Shown piece by piece: positions 7,453-12,553 of a stretch of DNA of 12,553 nucleotides (within the stretch, counting starts at the first letter, position 1; the number at the start of each line of letters is the position of its first letter). The stretch spans positions 1-12,553 of the forward strand of contig DXOJ01000128.1 of assembly GCA_019412865.1 (NCBI GenBank), written 5' to 3'. The notes under the pieces are model-generated. The model was not told the origin of the DNA. It saw nothing but the letters and a program-made list of their open reading frames with translations, and searched no databases. This DNA is from Bacteroides sp. (GTDB taxonomy: Bacteria; Bacteroidota; Bacteroidia; Bacteroidales; Bacteroidaceae). The position numbers were made by a program, and so were the translations under genes.

Positions 7453-7460
7453 CAAATATA
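7453..7460 (-). promoter_or_regulatory. Bacteroides -7 box for aroC
   Basis: On the minus strand these bases read TATATTTG, an exact TAnnTTTG match 29 bases before the aroC ATG. No TTTG was found at the usual 19-21-bp spacing upstream, so the -33 element is weak or absent. Confidence 0.6.
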
Positions 7461-7584
7461 ACAAAGTTTTCGGTAAGAAAGTTGCGAACTCGAAATAACT
7501 TCGAAAAAGGAAGCATATTGAACCTTTTTTCTTCTTTTTAGTTTATAAAGGACGAATTTATTGTAATAACTAAACCAAAGACGT

Positions 7585-8151
7585 ATGAAAAAGAATCTAT
7601 TGTATTTATGGGCATTGGTATGTTCTCTTACTCTCTTTGCTGCTTGTAGCAGTGATGACGACGATAGTGATAACAAGAATAATGAGAATCCTCCCGAAGA
7701 GGAAGCTGTGATAACAGCTCCGGATGTAATCGGAACGTATTGGGGAAATCTGGATATATCCATGATACCGGATGGCTCCGATCAGGAAATTGTCATCGGC
7801 GACGGAATAGAGAAGTTTATCACGCTTTCGCAGGTCAGCAATACGGAAGTGAAGATTGAACTGAAGGATTTTGAATTGTTCATCAACCAGCAGATATTGA
7901 AATTTGGAGATATTGTCATTGATAAATGTGAAGTGAAAAAGGGGGAAGGTATGTCTACATTCACCGGACAGCAAGATCTTACATTTGAAGGAGATGCTGC
8001 CTCTTTGGGTACTTGTCCTGTAACAGTTACGGGAACTGTAGAAGGTGGAAATGCAGACATGACTATTAATGTGAAAGTGCCTGCATTGCAACAGACGGTG
8101 AAAGTAACCTACTCCGGAGTGAAGCAGGTGGCAGAGCCTAGCGGGACTTAA
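7585..8151 (+). CDS. Calycin-like lipoprotein
   Basis: This 188-residue protein starts with a lipoprotein signal peptide: basic MKKN, a hydrophobic run, and the lipobox LFAAC with Cys21 as the lipidation site. The following SSDDDD is an acidic run like those that send Bacteroides lipoproteins to the cell surface. A low-complexity Asn/Asp/Glu linker (to about residue 42) leads into a beta-rich domain beginning GTYWGNLDISM (50-60), which resembles the calycin-like (PF13944-type) domain of small Bacteroides lipoproteins. The domain assignment is from memory and is less certain than the lipoprotein call. No catalytic motif is seen and the ligand is unknown. Its stop overlaps that of the convergent barrel gene by four bases. 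Confidence 0.75.
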   Translation: MKKNLLYLWALVCSLTLFAACSSDDDDSDNKNNENPPEEEAVITAPDVIGTYWGNLDISMIPDGSDQEIVIGDGIEKFITLSQVSNTEVKIELKDFELFINQQILKFGDIVIDKCEVKKGEGMSTFTGQQDLTFEGDAASLGTCPVTVTGTVEGGNADMTINVKVPALQQTVKVTYSGVKQVAEPSGT

Positions 8152-8933
8152 AAAGCATACCCGAAACCTATATTCAAGTAGATGGGGTACATGGCAAAAG
8201 TGACTGTATTAAAATTGTTTTTAAATATATCATTCAATCCCCAGGTAAGATCGGCATACACATTGAGGTGCTTGAAGGCTCGCCATCCGGCTCCTACCTG
8301 TAATCCCCACTGGAAATGTCTTAAATCGTCCGAGAAATCGTATGTTGCAATTTTGCCGTCGGTAAACTCTACTTTCGGACCGGTAGGATCATCTTCCCGC
8401 AAATATCCTTCATATACGTGTCCTGAAAATTCTCTTGAAAGCAGATAGGAGAAATAAGGCCCGGCTTTGATGTTCCACCGGTTGGTTAGTTTGTAGGTAG
8501 CCATTAGAGGTATTGTCAGTCCGGCGGTATGTACTTTGGTTTTTACTCCGCCTGTCCATACTCCACTGATTCTTTCACCTCCTTGCCCGAGAATCTCCAT
8601 ATTATAATTCTTCACAGTGGCTTCGGTAGTCATTGCTTTGTTTTCAAGCCGCAATCCGACTATAATTCCGAGCTTGTTCTGAACGGCAATCCATTTGGTC
8701 ACTTCACCTCCTATACTGATAGCTAATGTCGGGTTATATCCGTCAATGGAACGGATTTCCACCGGAAGAGGAAGCGGGGCTGTGCCGCCAATGCTGAAAC
8801 CTGCTTTTATCTCATATTCCAGTCCGTGAAGGGCGGAACGGATCAGTGTTTCATTTCGATCAACCTGTGCATAGCCGGGGAGGGCTATTCCTATACAGGT
8901 TAGTAAACTGAATATATACGGATAGATTTTCAT
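8148..8933 (-). CDS. Outer-membrane beta-barrel protein (PorT-like)
   Basis: The frame opens at 9014, but the ATG at 8933 is the better start because it gives a clean signal peptide (MKIYPYIFSL... ending GYAQ, residues 1-23); the extra 27 upstream residues are polar and unlike a leader. The mature part, about 238 residues, is made of alternating beta strands such as EIKAGFSIGG, KLGIIVGLRLE, WGLQVGAGWRAF and IYLNIGFGYAF. It ends in an aromatic Phe, as expected for barrels inserted by the BAM complex. It fits the OMP_b-brl/PorT-like class, which has no single known function. It lies 122 bases downstream of the PCMD lipoprotein gene on the same strand and may be co-transcribed. No terminator separates it from the convergent lipoprotein gene. 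Confidence 0.75.
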   Translation of the reverse strand: MKIYPYIFSLLTCIGIALPGYAQVDRNETLIRSALHGLEYEIKAGFSIGGTAPLPLPVEIRSIDGYNPTLAISIGGEVTKWIAVQNKLGIIVGLRLENKAMTTEATVKNYNMEILGQGGERISGVWTGGVKTKVHTAGLTIPLMATYKLTNRWNIKAGPYFSYLLSREFSGHVYEGYLREDDPTGPKVEFTDGKIATYDFSDDLRHFQWGLQVGAGWRAFKHLNVYADLTWGLNDIFKNNFNTVTFAMYPIYLNIGFGYAF

Positions 8934-9031
8934 CGTTCTTGTTGTTATAAAGTTATTTAATTCCGTTCGTTTGATAACGTGCGCATTTTGTATGAGTACA
9001 TTACTTGAGCACACTATCAGCGTATTTCTGT

Positions 9032-9065
9032 GGAAAATCCTTCATCGGAATTCCGCTAATTTTCC
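9032..9065 (-). repeat. Inverted repeat spanning the PCMD gene stop
   Basis: GGAAAAT (9032-9038) pairs with ATTTTCC (9059-9065), enclosing the perfect 10-bp palindrome CGGAATTCCG (9046-9055). The stop codon of the PCMD gene (9056-9058) lies inside. No T-run follows on the minus strand, so it may be a weak terminator, an mRNA-stabilising end, or chance. Confidence 0.35.
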
Positions 9066-10141
9066 GAGTGATAGATCAACTCGGCCTCGTCGATTAGTAA
9101 TGTACTCCCGATTGCTCCGTTAAAATGATCCCCTTCCAAGCTTGAGGTGAACACGATGGCTATGTTATATTTCCCATTCCTTAGTTTCTCCTTATCTATG
9201 AATTTTCCGGGGAGAGTGATGAAAGGAAGTTTAAAGTAAGTCCATTCATTCGTTTCTTTGGCATTATCAATCCGTGCTGTTGAAATCAGGTTCGGACTGG
9301 TGAATGCATTTGTTCCATCAAGAGTGGGAACGGATTCGCTCGTTTCGTACATGATGGCATATATGTCACAGATGTCCCGTTTCCCGTTCACGGGCTTTCC
9401 GCCCTCTGTAAACTGATCTCCCGCTTTGTATTTATAATAACCTGCCAGATAAGTGGGCACATGCCGGAAAGGAAGGCCGAATTTGGTCGCTTTCAGCGGA
9501 TTGCTCATTGCGTTGCTCACATCGAAAGAACCGATAAACAGATTTCCTGCCGCAATAGGCATTCCTGCTAACTGTCCGAAGAATCCGGTACTGCGTGTCA
9601 CTAAAGAAAGGCATTTGCCGGCTTTTCCGTCCGTTATTTGGAAAGTGGGATAATCATCAGCTGTTTTAGCTACGCCGGTCATGGCATAGCCCGCATTTCC
9701 GCTGGCCCATTCCATAACGACTTTATCTCCTTCGCGTTCTACAAATATGTAGTACTTCTTTCCGCCAAGCGTATCTTCGAAATTATAGTTCGTGGCAAGT
9801 TCGGTGTCGATAACCGATACGATATACGTTTTCTTCCAAACACCATCGGCGGCTGTAACAGTATATTCTTGTGGAGTATTGAAATTTCGTTCCGTACCGC
9901 TAAGAGGATTAATTGTAGCTCCCGGAGTCAATGTAAATTCAGGTGTAAGTTCTGAAATATCAGTTCCCGGACCGACGAAGATAGTGATGGAATTATTGTT
10001 AATAATAGGACTGGTTGTCATGGCTACTCCCGGTAGTATGCAACTTAATATGTCTGCTTCTGCATTGAGAGCTTCTTCGCGGATACAAGAAGAGGAAACA
10101 ATAGCCAGCAGCAAATAGAGAATCACGTGTTTTGCTTTCAT
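9056..10141 (-). CDS. PCMD-domain lipoprotein with Ig-like N-terminus
   Basis: This 361-residue lipoprotein has a signal peptide ending in the lipobox VSSSC (Cys19), followed by acidic REE. Residues about 28-112 form an Ig-like module with the typical PLSGTERNFNTPQEYTVTA...WKKTYIVSV pattern (79-110). From about residue 117 (TNYNFEDT) to the end is a larger beta-rich domain that resembles PCMD (putative carbohydrate metabolism domain, PF13201), as found in Bacteroides surface proteins. Features such as GYYKYKAGD and LLIDEAELIY are typical of these beta-sandwich modules. A glycan-binding or glycoside-related role is plausible, but no activity can be read. It precedes the barrel gene on the same strand, so the two may form an envelope unit. 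No convincing promoter was found in 10142-10274 on this strand. Confidence 0.75.
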   Translation of the reverse strand: MKAKHVILYLLLAIVSSSCIREEALNAEADILSCILPGVAMTTSPIINNNSITIFVGPGTDISELTPEFTLTPGATINPLSGTERNFNTPQEYTVTAADGVWKKTYIVSVIDTELATNYNFEDTLGGKKYYIFVEREGDKVVMEWASGNAGYAMTGVAKTADDYPTFQITDGKAGKCLSLVTRSTGFFGQLAGMPIAAGNLFIGSFDVSNAMSNPLKATKFGLPFRHVPTYLAGYYKYKAGDQFTEGGKPVNGKRDICDIYAIMYETSESVPTLDGTNAFTSPNLISTARIDNAKETNEWTYFKLPFITLPGKFIDKEKLRNGKYNIAIVFTSSLEGDHFNGAIGSTLLIDEAELIYHSEN

Positions 10142-10244
10142 TTTTCTATCAATTCATTCTGTTAAAGTTTGGTATATGGAAGGTTTTATAACAATATGAG
10201 ATTTTATTTGTTCATTATAGAATGCTGGAAAAGAAAGAATTTCT

Positions 10245-10252
10245 TATTTTTG
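10245..10252 (+). promoter_or_regulatory. Bacteroides -7 box for the UPF0597 gene
   Basis: TATTTTTG matches TAnnTTTG exactly, 22 bases before the ATG at 10275. No TTTG lies at the expected spacing upstream; the nearest, at 10207-10210, is 34 bases away. Confidence 0.5.
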
Positions 10253-10274
10253 TGGAACTAAAACTTATAAGTCC

Positions 10275-11561
10275 ATGACTGAATCAGAAAGAATGCAAAT
10301 TATAGAGTTGATTAAGAAAGAAGTCATTCCGGCTATTGGATGTACGGAACCTATTGCAGTAGCGCTTTGTGTGGCTAAAGCTGCTGAAACGTTGGGAGTG
10401 AAACCGGAAAAGATAGACGTCTTGTTAAGTGCTAATATACTAAAGAATGCCATGGGAGTCGGAATCCCGGGAACGGGTATGGTAGGTCTTCCCATAGCTG
10501 TGGCTTTAGGTGCGTTGATTGGTAAATCAGACTATCAGTTGGAGGTGTTGAGGGACTGTACGCCGGAAGCAGTGGAGCAGGGGAAACTGTTCATTGCAGA
10601 AAAACGGATTTGTATTTCTCTGAAAGAAGATATTACGGAGAAGCTTTATATCGAAGTGATCTGTAAAGCGGGAGATAAAACAGCTAAAGCTATCATTGCC
10701 GGTGGACATACTACCTTTATATATATAGCCAAAGATGAACAGACATTGCTCGACAAGCAACATACAGTCAGTGAGGAAGAGGAAGATGCTTCGCTCGAAT
10801 TAAACTTGCGTAAAGTCTATGACTTTGCACTGACTGCTCCGCTGGATGAGATTCGCTTCATTCTTGATACAGCCCGTTTGAATAAAGCTGCTGCCGAGCA
10901 AGCCTTTAAAGGTAACTACGGGCATTCTTTAGGTAAAATGCTTCGGGGAACTTACGAACATAAAGTGATGGGGGACAGCGTATTTTCTCATATTCTCTCT
11001 TATACATCAGCTGCTTGCGACGCCCGGATGGCGGGTGCAATGATTCCTGTCATGAGTAATTCCGGCAGTGGTAATCAGGGGATATCCGCTACACTCCCTG
11101 TCGTTGTCTTTGCCGAAGAGAACGGAAAGAGCGAAGAAGAACTTATCCGTGCTTTAATGTTAAGCCATCTCACTGTTATATATATCAAACAAAGTTTAGG
11201 ACGTCTGTCAGCTTTGTGTGGCTGCGTGGTAGCTGCTACCGGATCCAGTTGTGGAATCACCTGGTTGATGGGAGGAAACTACAATCAGGTTGCCTTCGCC
11301 GTTCAAAACATGATTGCTAATCTGACAGGAATGATTTGTGACGGTGCAAAACCGAGTTGTGCATTGAAAGTAACTACCGGAGTTTCGACAGCCGTATTAT
11401 CTGCAATGATGGCAATGGAAGACCGTTGTGTGACTTCCGTAGAGGGAATTATCGACGAAGATGTAGATCAAAGTATCCGCAACCTGACAAGAATCGGCTC
11501 GCAAGCCATGAACGAAACGGATAAAATGGTGCTTGACATCATGACGCATAAAGGATGCTGA
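10275..11561 (+). CDS. UPF0597 / L-cysteine desulfidase-like iron-sulfur enzyme
   Basis: This 428-residue cytoplasmic protein belongs to the UPF0597 group (serine dehydratase alpha-like fold), related to L-serine dehydratase and archaeal L-cysteine desulfidase. Family motifs are VIPAIGCTEPIAVAL (17-31), NAMGVGIPGTG (58-68), MSNSGSGNQGI (260-270), LSALCGC (311-317), TGSSCGITW (322-330) and MICDGAKPSCALK (353-365). Cys23, Cys315 (or Cys317) and Cys355 match, from memory, the three [4Fe-4S] ligands of the archaeal desulfidase. The likely chemistry is breakdown of cysteine or serine to pyruvate with release of sulfide or ammonia. The exact substrate is uncertain, since bacterial members are little characterised. 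The start follows an exact -7 box by 22 bases. It is a single gene convergent with slyD. Confidence 0.85.
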   Translation: MTESERMQIIELIKKEVIPAIGCTEPIAVALCVAKAAETLGVKPEKIDVLLSANILKNAMGVGIPGTGMVGLPIAVALGALIGKSDYQLEVLRDCTPEAVEQGKLFIAEKRICISLKEDITEKLYIEVICKAGDKTAKAIIAGGHTTFIYIAKDEQTLLDKQHTVSEEEEDASLELNLRKVYDFALTAPLDEIRFILDTARLNKAAAEQAFKGNYGHSLGKMLRGTYEHKVMGDSVFSHILSYTSAACDARMAGAMIPVMSNSGSGNQGISATLPVVVFAEENGKSEEELIRALMLSHLTVIYIKQSLGRLSALCGCVVAATGSSCGITWLMGGNYNQVAFAVQNMIANLTGMICDGAKPSCALKVTTGVSTAVLSAMMAMEDRCVTSVEGIIDEDVDQSIRNLTRIGSQAMNETDKMVLDIMTHKGC

Positions 11562-11565
11562 TTTC

Positions 11566-11692
11566 AAGTATTAAGTATCAGGTATTAAGTATTAGCTCAA
11601 ATAACGGCATAAAAAAAGTATTAAGTATTAAAGCCCGGCTGTGTCCGCACGGAATTAATACTTAATACTTTATAATTTATAATTTAATACTT
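11566..11692. repeat. Heptamer AAGTATT array, six forward and three inverted copies
   Basis: Four head-to-tail heptamers fill 11566-11593 (AAGTATT, AAGTATC, AGGTATT, AAGTATT). Two more lie at 11616-11629, two inverted copies (AATACTT) at 11657-11670 and one at 11686-11692. The 11616-11629 pair and its inverted partners make the terminator stem, but the leftmost four copies and the last inverted copy are not needed for it. This may be a decayed palindromic or tandem repeat element. It lies wholly between two convergent genes. Confidence 0.75.
11615..11671. terminator. 17-bp stem terminator between UPF0597 gene and slyD
   Basis: Arms 11615-11631 and 11655-11671 are perfectly complementary over 17 bp, with a 23-base GC-richer loop holding GTGTCCGCAC. 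On the minus strand the stem runs straight into a T-tract (A7 at 11611-11617), a good terminator for slyD. On the plus strand the following DNA is AT-rich with short T-runs, so it may also stop the UPF0597 transcript. Confidence 0.75.
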
Positions 11693-11695
11693 TAT

Positions 11696-12274
11696 TTAGT
11701 GACAGTGTCCGCCTTCGCAACCGCAGTCGTCGCCACAGCCATCACCGCAGCTGTCGCATCCGCAACCACAGCCATCACCACCACTCATCATTTTCACAAG
11801 TTCCTGAATTTCTTCGTTGGTAGCAGGACGGCTTTCCAGTATTTCACCTTCAAAGATCAGGTCGGCACCAGCCAACGGATGGTTGAGGTCAACTACTACA
11901 ATATCCGGTTTGATTTCTACTACGCTGGCATTTACGCGTTGACCGTCACCAGTCATCAAAGGTACGATGTTACCTTCTTTAATACGTTCGCTGTCAAATT
12001 TGCCATCTATTTCAAATATATTTTTGGGGAGGTCAATGACGTGTTGTTCGTCATATTGTCCGTAAGCCTTATCTGCCGGAATGGTAAAGTCAAATTTATC
12101 ACCTTTAGAAAGAGCAGTTATTTGATTTTCGAAGTCTTCGAGTGTTATTCCTAATCCTGAAATGAATTGAAAGGGATGTTCTGCTTTTGCTTCTTCGAAC
12201 AACTCTTTTTCACCATCTTCCATTGTATATAGTTTGTATGCAACGGTAATGTACTTGTTTTCTACTGTTTCCAT
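11696..12274 (-). CDS. slyD: SlyD-type FKBP peptidyl-prolyl isomerase with Cys-rich tail
   Basis: This 192-residue cytoplasmic FKBP isomerase/chaperone speeds cis-trans isomerisation at proline and helps folding; in other bacteria SlyD also delivers nickel. The FKBP part is split by the insert-in-flap domain: HPFQFISGLG (33-42), TIPADKAYG (64-72), then the flap insert (about 75-125) and DLNHPLAGADLIFEGEI (129-145). The last 28 residues are rich in Gly, Asp and Cys (Cys169, 171, 173, 176, 180, 184, 186, 191) and end His190-Cys-His192, a metal-binding tail. The frame is open to 12439, but the ATG at 12274 matches the family N-terminus (ENKYITVAYKLY), and an exact -7 box lies inside the longer frame, which rules out the upstream start. 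It is transcribed alone and ends in the heptamer stem. Confidence 0.92.
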   Translation of the reverse strand: METVENKYITVAYKLYTMEDGEKELFEEAKAEHPFQFISGLGITLEDFENQITALSKGDKFDFTIPADKAYGQYDEQHVIDLPKNIFEIDGKFDSERIKEGNIVPLMTGDGQRVNASVVEIKPDIVVVDLNHPLAGADLIFEGEILESRPATNEEIQELVKMMSGGDGCGCGCDSCGDGCGDDCGCEGGHCH

Positions 12275-12303
12275 CTGATATTTTTTGTTTCTGATTAATA
12301 ATT

Positions 12304-12317
12304 CCCGGTAATCCGGG
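12304..12317 (-). repeat. Short hairpin at the start of the slyD leader
   Basis: CCCGG (12304-12308) and CCGGG (12313-12317) flank a four-base loop. Given the -7 box at 12322-12329, transcription would begin around 12315, so the mRNA would start near or within this stem. It could protect the 5' end. Confidence 0.4.
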
Positions 12318-12321
12318 TCGA

Positions 12322-12329
12322 CAAAGATA
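12322..12329 (-). promoter_or_regulatory. Bacteroides -7 box for slyD
   Basis: The minus strand reads TATCTTTG, an exact TAnnTTTG match 47 bases upstream of the chosen ATG and inside the longer open frame, which supports the short start. No TTTG was seen at 19-21 bases upstream. Confidence 0.6.
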
Positions 12330-12520
12330 CGAATTATTTGCTTGTCCTCCGGTATAGGGAGGGTAAATTTCAGATTATTAAGTGCTTTTGTCAGAAAAAG
12401 AAGGTGGAGTGTGCACTTAGATAATAGTTGTAAATTCAACCTTTAAGTGATAAAATAGAGAAATAATACCTCTCTTTTCTTACAATTATTCGCTTTTAAG
12501 TGATTTTTTTCTTCGATTTG

Positions 12521-12551
12521 TTTGGAGATAATAAAAAAGCCCTTACCTTTG
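12521..12551 (+). promoter_or_regulatory. Complete Bacteroides promoter reading out of the window
   Basis: TTTG (12521-12524), a 19-bp spacer and TACCTTTG (12544-12551) match both elements of the Bacteroides primary sigma-factor consensus with the right spacing. Transcription would start just beyond the window end, so a plus-strand gene follows that cannot be seen. Confidence 0.8.
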
Positions 12552-12553
12552 CA

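Noticed and set aside
8934..9014. N-terminal extension of the barrel protein
   Set aside because: The added 27 residues are polar and would bury the signal peptide inside the protein.
11699..12154. Plus-strand ORF rich in Ala and Thr opposite slyD
   Set aside because: It is the complement of the Gly/Cys-rich tail of slyD and shows no family features.
12275..12439. N-terminal extension of SlyD
   Set aside because: The extension lies over the -7 promoter box and is not part of the FKBP family N-terminus.

Overview
The window looks like chromosomal DNA of a gut Bacteroides species. Several start regions carry the Bacteroides -7 box TAnnTTTG, and one complete TTTG-N19-TAnnTTTG promoter lies at the right edge. 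Two lipoproteins carry short Bacteroidetes-type signal peptides, one followed by an acidic surface-export-like run. The gene families (exported bile salt hydrolase, PCMD lipoprotein, PorT-like barrel, calycin-like lipoprotein, UPF0597) are common in this group, and the bile salt hydrolase resembles, from memory, the B. thetaiotaomicron enzyme BT2086. No transposase, integrase, CRISPR array, rRNA or tRNA was seen.

Layout from left to right. Bases 1-431 hold no convincing gene but contain three 11-mers at an exact 22-bp period, an imperfect hairpin, and a -7 box near 400. A candidate 44-codon ORF (432-566) then leads into a CASTOR/POLLUX-like ion channel with two RCK-type modules (576-2615), which ends at a hairpin terminator facing an exported SUMF1/FGE-fold protein on the minus strand (2697-3563). 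Divergent from that is the secreted bile salt hydrolase (3808-4872). It converges on a minus-strand pair, chorismate synthase followed by an M20 dipeptidase, joined by a one-base TAATG overlap; a 21-bp perfect stem between the convergent units should terminate both.

A cell-envelope cluster follows: a calycin-like lipoprotein (7585-8151, plus), an outer-membrane beta barrel (8148-8933, minus) and a PCMD lipoprotein (9056-10141, minus). The lipoprotein and barrel genes converge and overlap by 4 bases at their stops. Next are an L-cysteine desulfidase/serine dehydratase-alpha-like enzyme (10275-11561, plus) and a SlyD-type FKBP isomerase with a Cys-rich tail (11696-12274, minus). They are separated by nine copies of a heptamer AAGTATT (six forward, three inverted) that builds a 17-bp terminator-like stem. 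The window ends on a promoter reading out to the right.

Most genes are ordinary housekeeping or envelope functions. The items most worth a second look are the 22-bp-period repeats, the small CxxC ORF in front of the channel, the SUMF1 protein that lacks one of the two catalytic cysteines, the heptamer array, and the attenuator-like hairpin ahead of the bile salt hydrolase. I saw no clear undescribed multi-gene defence or mobile system. All family assignments come from reading motifs, without database searches.
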